A DNA stretch of 15,971 nt, from positions 1 through 15,971 of the forward strand of contig JALUUA010000049.1 in NCBI GenBank assembly GCA_027021605.1. Reading direction: 5' to 3'. A program made the position numbers and the translations under genes. Shown here piece after piece: positions 1 through 8,152 of this stretch (within the stretch, counting starts at the first letter, position 1; each line of letters begins with the position of its first letter). The DNA is from Candidatus Bipolaricaulota bacterium. Its GTDB lineage: Bacteria > Bipolaricaulota > Bipolaricaulia > RBG-16-55-9. The notes beneath the pieces are model-generated. The model was not told the origin of the DNA. It worked only from the letters and a program-made list of their open reading frames with translations, and ran no database searches.

Positions 1-2
1 TG

Positions 3-2336
3 ACAGGGACGTTCAGCGCGATCGGGGAGTCGGTGGCCCAGGCGGCCGCCGCGGCGCGAAGCGCGGCCCGCGCGACGGCCGAGGCCCGCGCCCAAGCCCA
101 GGCTCTGGCGGAAGCCGCTGCCCGGGCCCGAGCCCAGGCCCAGGCCGCCGCCGCGGCCTCCGCCCAGGCTCAGGCCTCGGCGACGGCCCAAGCCGCGGCT
201 CTGGCAAAGGCGTACGCGCAGGCGAAAGCCACTGCCGAGGCTGCAGCTTCTGCGGTAGCCTCCGCGGCAGCCCAGGCGCGGGCCCAGGCCGAGGCGGCAG
301 CCGCCGCTCGGGCCGAGGTGCGCGCGCGGGTGCAGGCCGCGGCCACCGCCGTTGCCGAAGCGCAGGCCCAGGCGGAGGCCGACGCCCAGGCGGCTGCCTC
401 CGCGGCGGCTCAGGCGCGGGCCGAGGCGGAAGCCCTGGCCGCGGCCTACGCACAGGCCCTCGCCCGCGCCCAGGCGGCGGCCGAGGCGAGCGCCGAGGCG
501 CACGCCCAGGCGCAGGCGGCGGCGAGCGCGCTGGCGGAAGCCCTAGCCCGGGCCCGGGCCGAGGCGGAAGCGAGCGCCGAAGCCGCAGCCCAGGCCGCAG
601 CCCAGGCCCAAGCGGCGGCCGAAGCGGCGGCCCGTGCGGCAGAATCCGGCGATCTGGCCGAGGCCGCGGCGCAAACCCAGGCGGCCGTCGAGGCCGCCGC
701 GCGGGCGCAGGCGAGCGCCCGGGCGAGCGCGGAGGCGGAGACCGAGGTCGGGACGGCGGTGTCCGCGGCCGCGGAAGCGCTTGCCCAGGCGCAGGCCCGC
801 GTGCAGGCCGAAGCAGAGGCCGCCGCCGAGGCCCTGGTCCAGGCGCAGGCCGAGGCGCACGCCCAGGCGCTTGCCGCGGTAGAAGCGCAAGCGCAGGTCC
901 AAGCGCAGGCCCAGGCTGCGGCCGACGCCTTCGCGACCGCCCAAGTCGAGGTGAGCGCCTCGATCGAGGCTGCGCTGACCGCCCAAGCTGAGGCTCAGGC
1001 GGCGGCCTTCGCCGCGGCCCAGGCCCAAGCGCAGGCCCACGCACAAGCCTTCGCCGCGGCCGAGGCGATTGCGGAAGCGGAAGCGGAAGCCTCGGTCTTC
1101 GCCGCGGTCCAGGCCCAGGCGAGCGCGCAGGCGGTAGCGGCGGCCTCCGCCGCGGCCCAGGCCCAAGCCGAGGCCACCGCGGCCGCACAGGCGGCCGCCC
1201 ACGCGGCGAGCTTCGCCGCCGCGGACGCCGACGCCCTCGCCCGGGTGCGCACCGCCGCCGAGACCTCGGTGGAGCTCATCGGCGAGGTCGGCGCGGCCAC
1301 CCAGGCCACCGTGAACCCCGAGTGCCTGCAGAACAGCTGCCGCCGGCTCGCCGTCCTCTCCGTGAACGCTGTGGAGGCCGCCGCCCCCTCCTCCGCTCCG
1401 CCCGCTGGAGATCCGGGCCCCGGCCCCGTGGGCCTGGCGGTCGAAGTCGCGATCGCGGGCGGGACGGGACCCGCGGCCGAAACGACGCCCTTCACCCGGC
1501 TGCTCCCCCCCGGCACGGTCGTGACGCTTACGGCCCCCGGAACCGCGACCGCCGCGGACGGCCGGAGCCTCGCCTTCGCCGGCTGGCAGCTCCCGGACGG
1601 GACGCTCCGCCCGGAGGCGGAGATCCGCCTGCCGGTGCCCGAGGAGGGTCTGGCGCTCACCGCCGTCTACTCAGCCCCGCGGGGGGCCGCGCTCCCCGGT
1701 GCGGTGGCCCGGCTCCTCTGGGACCTGGGCTCGTTCCCCGGGGGCTCGTTCCTCGTCGTGACCCGGTCGATGCCCGAGGAGCTGGCGGAGGAGATCGCCC
1801 GACTGCGGGCGCAAACGGCCCGACAGACCGAAAGCACCCTGCCCTCGACGGTCGGGTTCCAGCTCGACCTGGCGGCCCGTGCCGGCCGGATCGTGGGCAG
1901 CTTCCCGAGCCGGAGCGCCGCCCACCGCATTCGCTTTGACCTGCTCGACGGCTCCGGCACCCGGGTCGCCGAGCTTACGGTCACCCTCGCGGTGGTCGGC
2001 CCCGAGGAGGAGTCCGTCACCCTGACCGTGCGGGCGATCTGCACGAACTGCAGCTCCGGCGGACCGGTGGAAGTCCGAGGGGTGCCCATCGCCGTCGCCG
2101 GGGTGGGGACGGGCTCAACGCCCTTTGCCCTCACCCTGACCGCGGGGGCCCAGGTGACCCTCGAGGCCCCGGGGCAGATCGGGGGCCGGGAGGGACTGCC
2201 CGGGGACGTGCGCTTCCTCGAGTGGCGCGTCGGCCCCCGCTTCGAGGAGGCCACGCTCCTGGCAAAGGACAACCCGCTGACCACCACCGTGAGCACCTCG
2301 ACCACGCTCTACGCCGTCTACGCGGCGGTGTTCTAG
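3..2336 (+). CDS. Ala-X dipeptide-repeat protein with C-terminal InlB-B-repeat-like beta domains (5' partial)
   Basis: The frame is open to the left edge of the window. A GTG at 33 is possible, but nothing marks it as the true start, so the N-terminus is probably missing. About 400 residues (to about position 1245) follow an alternating pattern in which nearly every second residue is Ala and the others are mostly Gln, Glu, Ala, Arg and Ser (for example AQAQAEADAQAAAS). This suggests a long helix or rod. After a linker with a Cys pair (ECLQNSC) come two related beta modules, at about 1429-1674 and 2068-2331. Each has a VTL-x-AP segment, a W-containing strand (FAGWQLPDG, FLEWRVG) and an ending like LTAVY or LYAVY, resembling divergent InlB B-repeat (Flg_new_2-type) domains. 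A second Cys pair (CTNC) lies between them. A surface or periplasmic structural role is inferred; the substrate or partner is unknown. It is followed after 11 bases by the thioredoxin gene. Confidence 0.8.
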   Translation, partial: TGTFSAIGESVAQAAAAARSAARATAEARAQAQALAEAAARARAQAQAAAAASAQAQASATAQAAALAKAYAQAKATAEAAASAVASAAAQARAQAEAAAAARAEVRARVQAAATAVAEAQAQAEADAQAAASAAAQARAEAEALAAAYAQALARAQAAAEASAEAHAQAQAAASALAEALARARAEAEASAEAAAQAAAQAQAAAEAAARAAESGDLAEAAAQTQAAVEAAARAQASARASAEAETEVGTAVSAAAEALAQAQARVQAEAEAAAEALVQAQAEAHAQALAAVEAQAQVQAQAQAAADAFATAQVEVSASIEAALTAQAEAQAAAFAAAQAQAQAHAQAFAAAEAIAEAEAEASVFAAVQAQASAQAVAAASAAAQAQAEATAAAQAAAHAASFAAADADALARVRTAAETSVELIGEVGAATQATVNPECLQNSCRRLAVLSVNAVEAAAPSSAPPAGDPGPGPVGLAVEVAIAGGTGPAAETTPFTRLLPPGTVVTLTAPGTATAADGRSLAFAGWQLPDGTLRPEAEIRLPVPEEGLALTAVYSAPRGAALPGAVARLLWDLGSFPGGSFLVVTRSMPEELAEEIARLRAQTARQTESTLPSTVGFQLDLAARAGRIVGSFPSRSAAHRIRFDLLDGSGTRVAELTVTLAVVGPEEESVTLTVRAICTNCSSGGPVEVRGVPIAVAGVGTGSTPFALTLTAGAQVTLEAPGQIGGREGLPGDVRFLEWRVGPRFEEATLLAKDNPLTTTVSTSTTLYAVYAAVF
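33..1245 (+). repeat. Degenerate hexanucleotide (GCN-NNN) repeat tract coding for Ala-X
   Basis: The tract is made of imperfect six-base units such as GCCCAG, GCGCAG, GCCGAG and GCGGAA, so Ala codons alternate with variable codons. Local near-perfect runs occur, for example three GCGGAA units near 1073-1090. The period also keeps other frames open for long distances, including on the opposite strand. Confidence 0.8.
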
Positions 2337-2347
2337 GGGGTGGGACC

Positions 2348-3049
2348 GTGAGCACGAACACGAGCTCGAACGCGAACGCCACCCCCTCCAGACCCCAAAG
2401 GGCGAAGGGGATCGTTTTGGGCCTGGGACTGAGCCTGGGCCTGGGCGCGATGGCCTGGGCCTGGGCGACGGCGGACTTGGCGCTCGGCCCCGCCGTCGCC
2501 GTCCCCGTCCCCCCTCCCCTCCCGGCAGGGCCCGGCCCGGAGGGCCCCTTTGTGCCCGTCGCGCCGGAGCTGGACCGGGTCGTCTCGCTCAAGGGCGCCG
2601 AGGCCGCGGAGGTGCCCGAGGTCGGGGCGGACGTCGGCCGACGCGCCCCCGACTTCACGCTTCCCGACCTCGACGGGACCCCGATCGCGCTGAGCGCGCT
2701 GCGCGGGCGGGCGGTGGTGCTCAACTTCTGGGCCAGCTACTGCCCCCCCTGCCGCCGGGAGATGTCCGCGATGGCCGAAGCCGCCCGCGACTTCCCCGAG
2801 GTGCTTTTCGTGGGAATCAACGTCGGCGAGCCTCCGGAGGTCGCAGGGGCCTTTGCCCGGCAGGTAGGGGCGGACTACCCGATCCTGCGGGACGCCCGGG
2901 GAGCGGTCGCGGTGGCCTACCGCGTAGCGAACCTGCCGGCCACGTTCTTCCTCGATGAAGAAGGCGTAATCGTCGATCGGGCGTTTCGCGCTCTGAGCGC
3001 CGATGAGCTGAGAGAAAGCGTGCGCAAGCTAAGGAGGAATCCACAATGA
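2348..3049 (+). CDS. TlpA/ResA-like membrane-anchored thiol-disulfide oxidoreductase
   Basis: This 233-residue protein has a hydrophobic N-terminal segment (about residues 21-41, rich in LG and AW pairs) that acts as a signal peptide or anchor, then a Pro-rich linker. An AhpC/TSA-Redoxin fold follows from about residue 96 (GRRAPDFTLPDLDG). The active site is WASYCPPC with Cys132 and Cys135, and the cis-Pro is Pro197 in NLPATFF. Family members act outside the cytoplasmic membrane and usually reduce specific disulfides, as in cytochrome c maturation or penicillin-binding proteins. GTG at 2348 was chosen because a G-rich Shine-Dalgarno sequence (GGGGGTGGG) lies just upstream; an earlier start would run into the preceding gene. 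Its TGA stop overlaps the ATG of the carboxypeptidase gene (ATGA at 3046-3049), so translation is probably coupled. That makes the carboxypeptidase a candidate partner, by inference. Confidence 0.9.
   Translation: MSTNTSSNANATPSRPQRAKGIVLGLGLSLGLGAMAWAWATADLALGPAVAVPVPPPLPAGPGPEGPFVPVAPELDRVVSLKGAEAAEVPEVGADVGRRAPDFTLPDLDGTPIALSALRGRAVVLNFWASYCPPCRREMSAMAEAARDFPEVLFVGINVGEPPEVAGAFARQVGADYPILRDARGAVAVAYRVANLPATFFLDEEGVIVDRAFRALSADELRESVRKLRRNPQ
2420..2467 (+). repeat. Hexanucleotide-like repeat in the membrane segment of the thioredoxin gene
   Basis: Imperfect GGCCTG/AGCCTG units followed by two GCCTGG units encode alternating Leu-Gly pairs and then Ala-Trp pairs in the hydrophobic segment. 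The same six-base periodicity appears in the neighbouring genes. Confidence 0.55.
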
Positions 3050-6003
3050 GGGCCGTAACGGTGTGGAGCGTTTTTCCGGGGTCCCCGCGCCGCTGGGCGC
3101 TGGGGGCGCTGTTGATCGTGACGGTGTTGATACAGTCCGTTTGGGCCATCGGCATCTCGATTTCGGCCTCGGCGGAGGCGGTCTGCGGCGAGGAGTTCAG
3201 CCACGTGCTCACCGTGACGTGGAGCGTGACGGACGCCGAGGGCGGCGTGCGGGTGACGATCACCGCGACGCTGCCGGACGGCTCGACCGTGAGCGAGACG
3301 CGCAGCGAGCCGCGGGGGGAGGTGACCCTCGAGCTGCCCTTGCCCGGGGGCGGGGAGGTGCTCGTCGAGGTTCGCGCCGAGTCGAGCACGGGCACGGCCA
3401 GCGCCTCGGCCCGCGCGAGCCTGGGGCCCTGCGAGGCCGCCGCCCCGGAAGCCCGGCTCGAGGACGAGGACACCGACCCGGGCCTGGTGCTCTCCCCTTC
3501 CGTGGAGGCCCGCTGCGAGCGCGGCCGGAGCCACGTGCTGCGCGTAAGCTGGCAGGTGCAAAACGCCCCCGAGCCGCTGATCGTGCGCGTAAGCGTCCTC
3601 GTCGGTGAGGCGACCCTCCGCCAGGAGGCCGCCTCCCCCGCGGGGCGGGCATCCTTCCCCTTGAACCTCCCGGAGGGGGGCGGGGCCCTCGTCCTGGGGG
3701 TGGTCGAACCGCGCGGGAGGTCGACCTCGGCCCCGGGCCGGGATGCAACGGGTGAACCGGGTGCCTTCTCGGCCCGCCTCGTCGTCGCGCTGCCGCCCTG
3801 CGAGGAGCCCCCGCGGCCCGAGCCCGGCGCGGGGTTCACCGCGCCGCCCGCGGGCTCGGGGCCGATTCCCCAGCCCCCGGTGACCACCGAGACGCCCAAG
3901 GGGCCGGTCCGCGAGACCGACGTCGTCCACCTGGGCGGCACGCCCGAGGGACCCACGCCGACCGTCTTCGTCACCGCGGTGGGCACGGGCGCGGCCGTTC
4001 GGCTGCTCAGCTGGACCCTGGACCCCGGGGACTTCTCCCCCGTTCTGCTGAAGACTTCTGTGAGCTTCCCCGGCTTTGACGTCCGGCTCCTCGCGCTCAA
4101 GGGCGAGATTTCCCCTGATCTTTCAATCAACCTGCTGCTCAGCGCGGTGCGCCGCGAGGACGGCACCCTCTGGCTGACGACCTGGCGCGTGGAGGAGGAC
4201 GGCACGTTCCAGCCGATCGGCTCGGTGGGCTACGGGACGAACGCGGACGTTTCGGTCGAGGAGTACGCCTTGGCCTATCGGGCCCTGGCCCAAGGGGGCG
4301 CGGTGAGCCGCTTCCAGGTGGTCACCCCCGTGCGCACGCAAGGGGACCGGCTGCGGGTGATCACCTGGTCGGTGGACGCCGCGAGCGGCGAGCTGGTCGG
4401 CCGCCGGGACAGCGGCTTCTGGGCCGCGGCCCAGGGGAACCTGAGCGCCGCGCATCTGGGACAGGGGCGCTTCATCGTGACCTACAGCAATGCGGATAAG
4501 ATCCTGCGCTTTTCCACCTTCACCCTCTCCTCAGCCGACGCTCCCCAGGGGGCATCCGCCGCGACGCCGCTTGACCTGCGGGGACAAAAACCGGTCGAGG
4601 AGGAGGTCCATGCCCTGGCGAGCTCGCCGCTCACCGCGGAGGGCCTGCTCACCGCGGTGCGGGTGGGCATCGACTTTCGCCTGATCGTGTGGGAATCCCG
4701 ATTCGAGGGCTTGGTCTGCGACGGGGGCTGCCTCCCGTTCTATCAGACCTACCGGATCACGGACAGCAAAGCCGACGAGGAGTTCGGCCTCGGGGTGGAC
4801 ATCGGGCTGCCGCCCCGCCTTACGGGCATGACGCAGGGCGGGGATCCGGTCCAACCGAGGGGGATCTTGACCGATAACCTCTGGGAGGACATAGCGGGGG
4901 TCGGAGGCGGTGCGGTGGTGACCCGGACCGCTTCCCCTCCCTATTCGATCATCGCCAGCGTCACCAAGGTGATGACGCTGCTCTTGGCGGTGGAGGCCGT
5001 CGAGGCCGGGCAGGTCTCCCTGGATGACATGGTCGTGGTCAGCGAAAACGCCGCCGGAAAGGGAGGATCTCGAATGGGGTTGGAGGCGGGGGAGGTACAA
5101 AGCCTGAACACGCTGCTGCACGGACTTATGATGGAGTCCGGCAATGACGCGGCCACGGCGATCGCCGAGCACATCGCCGGGACGGAGGAAGCCTTTGCCG
5201 CCCTCATGAATGCGCGCGCGCAAGCCCTTGGGCTATCGGCCAACACAAAGTACAGGGACTCCTTTGCCGGCGGGGTGTCCGTGCCCCAGGATCAGGTGAC
5301 CCTCTGGCGCTACGCCTGGGCGAACTATCCGCTGTTCCGGAAATACCCCGGCGCGCTGAGCTACTCGGCATGCGGTCAGGACTCCCAAGGCAAAGAAAAA
5401 TGCTGGAATCTGAATCGATCGCCGAGCGACTACCCGGGCATCGAGGGCTGGAAAACCGGCAACGGGGGCCTGAAAGTTGAGGGATTTGAGCCCATCTGGT
5501 GCCCAAGCGTCCCAGGCGGCTGCCTCGTTGCACAGGCCACGAGGCTGACCCGGACGTTCGTCGCCGAGGTCCAGCGCTCGGGCGACCGCTGGACGGATGT
5601 CAAGAACCTGTTGGACTACGGCTATCGCAAGCTGTTTACGCCCGACATGGTGGAATCAATAAACGCGGACATCTCGATCGCCCAAGACTTCGACTTCGCG
5701 CTCGATGCGATCACGGACACCGCGGCGATCACCGCCACGGTCTTCCCGAGCGGGGAGCTCGAGGTGTGCAGCTGGGAGGTCGTGGCCGACTTCGGGAAGA
5801 TCAACCGCCTCCGCTGCGCGCAGGAGACGATCACGGATCTTACCGCGGGACCGGCCGAGCGCGTCCGGCCCACCCAGCTGGACATGGCCCGGCTGTCCAC
5901 CCTGCTGCGCGAGGGCGACTACCTGGTGGGCCGGCTCGTCTATTTCGGGAGCCTGCGGGACCTGCGCTTGACGCTCTGGCAGGTCGCCCCGAAGTTCCCG
6001 TAA
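3046..6003 (+). CDS. Secreted D-Ala-D-Ala carboxypeptidase (peptidase S11) inserted in propeller-like repeats, with N-terminal Ig-like domains
   Basis: The 985-residue protein starts with a signal peptide (hydrophobic residues 18-34, likely cleavage after VWA at 34). Two Ig-like beta domains follow, each bracketed by Cys (47/129 and 157/252). Repeats of about 55 residues then end in a strand like LxhxxWxV, with the aromatic residue at 323, 380, 441, 492 (Phe) and 549. The peptidase S11 domain covers roughly 605-850: SVTK (nucleophile Ser638, Lys641), SGN (Ser698-Asn700) and KTG (803-805), with spacing close to E. coli PBP5. Two more W strands follow at 910 and 978. The enzyme should trim the terminal D-Ala from peptidoglycan stem peptides outside the cytoplasmic membrane. 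Four Cys (776, 786, 819, 826) lie around the KTG region. AAGGAGG at 3031-3037 supports the start, which overlaps the thioredoxin stop. The S11 call is firm; the propeller fold is inferred from pattern. Confidence 0.88.
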   Translation: MRAVTVWSVFPGSPRRWALGALLIVTVLIQSVWAIGISISASAEAVCGEEFSHVLTVTWSVTDAEGGVRVTITATLPDGSTVSETRSEPRGEVTLELPLPGGGEVLVEVRAESSTGTASASARASLGPCEAAAPEARLEDEDTDPGLVLSPSVEARCERGRSHVLRVSWQVQNAPEPLIVRVSVLVGEATLRQEAASPAGRASFPLNLPEGGGALVLGVVEPRGRSTSAPGRDATGEPGAFSARLVVALPPCEEPPRPEPGAGFTAPPAGSGPIPQPPVTTETPKGPVRETDVVHLGGTPEGPTPTVFVTAVGTGAAVRLLSWTLDPGDFSPVLLKTSVSFPGFDVRLLALKGEISPDLSINLLLSAVRREDGTLWLTTWRVEEDGTFQPIGSVGYGTNADVSVEEYALAYRALAQGGAVSRFQVVTPVRTQGDRLRVITWSVDAASGELVGRRDSGFWAAAQGNLSAAHLGQGRFIVTYSNADKILRFSTFTLSSADAPQGASAATPLDLRGQKPVEEEVHALASSPLTAEGLLTAVRVGIDFRLIVWESRFEGLVCDGGCLPFYQTYRITDSKADEEFGLGVDIGLPPRLTGMTQGGDPVQPRGILTDNLWEDIAGVGGGAVVTRTASPPYSIIASVTKVMTLLLAVEAVEAGQVSLDDMVVVSENAAGKGGSRMGLEAGEVQSLNTLLHGLMMESGNDAATAIAEHIAGTEEAFAALMNARAQALGLSANTKYRDSFAGGVSVPQDQVTLWRYAWANYPLFRKYPGALSYSACGQDSQGKEKCWNLNRSPSDYPGIEGWKTGNGGLKVEGFEPIWCPSVPGGCLVAQATRLTRTFVAEVQRSGDRWTDVKNLLDYGYRKLFTPDMVESINADISIAQDFDFALDAITDTAAITATVFPSGELEVCSWEVVADFGKINRLRCAQETITDLTAGPAERVRPTQLDMARLSTLLREGDYLVGRLVYFGSLRDLRLTLWQVAPKFP

Positions 6004-6015
6004 GGGGGAGGAGCG

Positions 6016-7173
6016 ATGGATCGCGATCGCAATCGCAATCGCCATCGCCATCGACTCGTGGGGATCGTTCTGCTGGCGGGGGGCCTGCTCCTCGGGGCGG
6101 GCCTCCCGGACGCCGTCCCCCAGGAGGCCGAAGGCACCGACTTCGTCGTCGTGAGCCTCGAGGGGGTCGCCGTCCGCCCGGTCCGCCCGCCCGCCCCGTC
6201 TGCGGCCCCCGCGGCTCCGAAGCTCATGCTGGGGGCGGTGGCCGGCTCCGGAACCCGGGTGCAGAAGAGCGCCTGGCCCGAGGCGATCTGGGTCGAGGCC
6301 ACGCCGGGCGCCGACCTCCTCCCGGAGGAGAGCGGCGGCGTGCCCCTCCTGGCCCTTCCCGAGGCCGAGCTGGACGAGGAGATCGGCTTCGTCTTGATCG
6401 TCCTGGACAACCGCGTTCCCGCGGAGCGCTCGCCCGAGACCTGGCTGAGCGCCTCGCTGCCCGCCGTCCTCGAGGCCGCGGCCGGCCCGCTGGCGCTCTG
6501 GGTGGCCCGTGGAGCCCTCTCGCCGGAGGAGGAGGCCGCTCGGGTCCGGGAGGCGATCGAGCCCCACCTGGGCGAGAACGCCGTCTTGGGCGTTCTGGCG
6601 GCGAAGTTCTCCCGCGAGCGGGACTGGGGCGTCCGCGAGGCGCCCTACCGCGCGAGCGTGGGCGATGGGACCCTCGCCCTCGACCTCGCGTATCGCGTCC
6701 GGCGGGTGAGCTTACCCCCCACTCTCACCCCCACCCCGAGGGCCCCGGTGCGCGTGCGGCTCATGGGAATCGCCCGGCAAGCTCCGGAAGCCCGACAGGA
6801 GCCGGAGGGTCCTGAAGGGGCTTCCCCGGTGTTCCTCTGGAGCCGGGGCGCGGGCGGCTTCCTCGGTGAGCGGCTCAACGGCCTGCTTCGACGTCTCCCC
6901 TTCGTGGGCGCCTATGAGCTGCGAGAAGGGGAAGCCCAAGTCCTCGCCGAGCCCCTCTACGTCGGGACGCTTGGGCCGTTCCTCTCCCTCGATGTGGGCA
7001 TTTGGGCTCAAGGGGCCGACGGCGTACGCTCCCTGGGCCGACTCAACCGGCTGTGGACGGGGGCGGAGCTTCGGGACGGCGTGCCGGACGCGTTCGCGGT
7101 GCGACTGGCCGATCCCCAAGGCAAGGAGGAGATAACCCTGAGCTTTACCATCGAGGTGGGTGCACAAGACTAA
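6016..7173 (+). CDS. Exported protein of unknown family
   Basis: The protein has 385 residues and I do not recognise its family. The N-terminus is an unusual basic run of Asp-Arg, Asn-Arg and His-Arg pairs followed by a hydrophobic stretch (about residues 14-30), which together look like a signal peptide or anchor. The rest is acidic and Pro-rich at first (about 35-70), then alternates predicted beta strands and short helices with no Cys and no catalytic motif that I can identify. A Pro/Thr-rich linker (PPTLTPTPRAP) near residue 240 divides it into two halves, so two domains are likely. A strong Shine-Dalgarno sequence (GGGGGAGGAG) precedes the ATG, and only 12 bases separate it from the carboxypeptidase stop, so it is probably the last gene of the operon. 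A role alongside the upstream envelope proteins is inferred from position only. Confidence 0.75.
   Translation: MDRDRNRNRHRHRLVGIVLLAGGLLLGAGLPDAVPQEAEGTDFVVVSLEGVAVRPVRPPAPSAAPAAPKLMLGAVAGSGTRVQKSAWPEAIWVEATPGADLLPEESGGVPLLALPEAELDEEIGFVLIVLDNRVPAERSPETWLSASLPAVLEAAAGPLALWVARGALSPEEEAARVREAIEPHLGENAVLGVLAAKFSRERDWGVREAPYRASVGDGTLALDLAYRVRRVSLPPTLTPTPRAPVRVRLMGIARQAPEARQEPEGPEGASPVFLWSRGAGGFLGERLNGLLRRLPFVGAYELREGEAQVLAEPLYVGTLGPFLSLDVGIWAQGADGVRSLGRLNRLWTGAELRDGVPDAFAVRLADPQGKEEITLSFTIEVGAQD
6019..6054 (+). repeat. Six tandem NATCGC hexamers at a gene start
   Basis: Directly after the ATG come two GATCGC, two AATCGC and two CATCGC/CATCGA units, encoding (Asp/Asn/His-Arg) six times. Units occur in pairs that differ by one base, which looks like duplication followed by point change. 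Confidence 0.85.
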
Positions 7174-7243
7174 GCAACGATCTCGGTTGCTGTCCACTGC
7201 TGGCTTGAACGGGCACAGAAAGCCCCAGCGTGGTCGTCCGGCT

Positions 7244-8081
7244 CTAGAGACCTTCCTCCCGGAGCCGCCGCTCCAGCTCCTCCAGCTCACGGTCGATCTC
7301 GGAGTCCAGCGGGTGGGCCAGCGCGCGCACGGGCTGAAGCTCGTACAACCTCAAGGGTTGCTTTATCCCCTTGAGCCGCTGCTCCCCTCGGTCCACGAAC
7401 TGAAAGCCCTCCAGGGAGCCTGCCAGCTCCTTGACGAGCTGCGAGAGGAGGATCTGCCCGCCCGCCGCCTGATCCATGACCCGCTCGGCCACGTTTACGG
7501 CGTGCCCGATCACGTCCTGCCCGTCCTTTACGGGTTCCCCCGCGTGCAGGCCCATCCGCACCCTGAGTTCCTCGCCGATCCCCGAGCGCTCCAGGAGCTG
7601 CTGGATCTCCGCAGCGCAGAGCAAGGCCCGCTTCGCGCTCGAGAAGCTGATCAAGAAGCCGTCCCCCAGCTCCTTTATGATCAAGCCGCCGTGGCGCTCC
7701 GCGCTCCTCCTTATAAGCTCGTGATGCCTGCGCAAGAGCGGATACGCCCGCTCGTCCCCGTGCTCCTCTAAGAAGGTCGTAAAGCCCTCGATGTCCGTAA
7801 AGAGTGAAGACGGCCACGCCCTCGGGGAGCGCCTGGCGCTCGATCTTCTGAAGCTCCTGCTGGGAGAGGCGTTTTTGCAGCTCGAGAAGCTTTTGGGAGG
7901 CCCGGGCCTCGGCCAGCTCCTCCCGCAGCTTCTGGATCTCTTGCTGCAGCTTCTTGATCTCCTTGGGGCTCCCGCGCAGCGCTCTGATGATGTCCGGAAG
8001 CGCATCACCTAGGGCAGCGATGCTTCCGGCCCCAAAGATGAACACGATCAGCCAAAACCACCACTGATCCCACGGGATCAT
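7244..8081 (-). pseudogene. Membrane-anchored class III adenylate cyclase, interrupted by a +1 frameshift
   Basis: The gene starts at ATG 8081 (SD GGGGGGAGA just upstream). The first frame gives MIPWDQWWFWLIVF, one transmembrane helix, then a coiled coil (KEIKKLQQEIQKLREELAEA) and LPEGVAVF. The catalytic domain continues in another frame: FTDIEGFTTF (first metal Asp), IIKELGDGFL (adenine-selecting Lys, second metal Asp), then DVIGHAVNVAERV (adenine-contacting Asp, transition-state Asn and Arg). These match class III cyclases using ATP. The break lies at 7796-7810, where one surplus base separates VAVF from the TDIEGF motif. No start codon for the second frame lies at a sensible place. A joined product would be about 278 residues, a complete enzyme. 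All catalytic residues are intact, so this may be a sequencing error, a recent mutation or a programmed shift at CTT-T. It is convergent with the upstream operon and divergent from the Lpt gene. Confidence 0.8.
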
Positions 8082-8112
8082 CTCGCTTCTCCCCCCGTAC
8101 CGTCCGGGGAAG

Positions 8113-8141
8113 AGCTTAGAGGAATCCCCAAATAGGGTCAA
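8113..8141 (-). promoter_or_regulatory. Candidate sigma70-type promoter of the cyclase gene
   Basis: On the minus strand TTGACC (8141-8136) is followed after 17 bases by TAAGCT (8118-8113). The -35 is a 5/6 match and the -10 is weak. Transcription would begin about 25 bases before the ATG at 8081. Confidence 0.4.
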
Positions 8142-8152
8142 TCCGCGGACGG

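Noticed and set aside
13..1202. Long minus-strand open frames of 391 and 219 codons opposite the first gene
   Set aside because: They encode Pro/Arg- or Gly/Leu/Arg-rich low-complexity sequence produced by the hexanucleotide repeat read in reverse. The plus strand gives a coherent protein with recognisable C-terminal modules.
33..1245. CRISPR-like or satellite array
   Set aside because: The repeats are six-base coding units without spacers of constant length and keep one reading frame.
2817..4205. Minus-strand 462-codon open frame
   Set aside because: It lies opposite the thioredoxin and carboxypeptidase genes, has Ser/Arg/Pro-rich sequence with no motif, and conflicts with clear S11 and TlpA motifs.
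7173..7191. AGCAAC/GTTGCT hairpin as a terminator after the first operon
   Set aside because: The 6-bp stem fits the position between convergent genes, but it is not G+C-rich and no T-run follows.
7160..7771. Plus-strand 203-codon open frame opposite the cyclase
   Set aside because: The minus strand carries all class III cyclase motifs here; the plus-strand product has no recognisable features.
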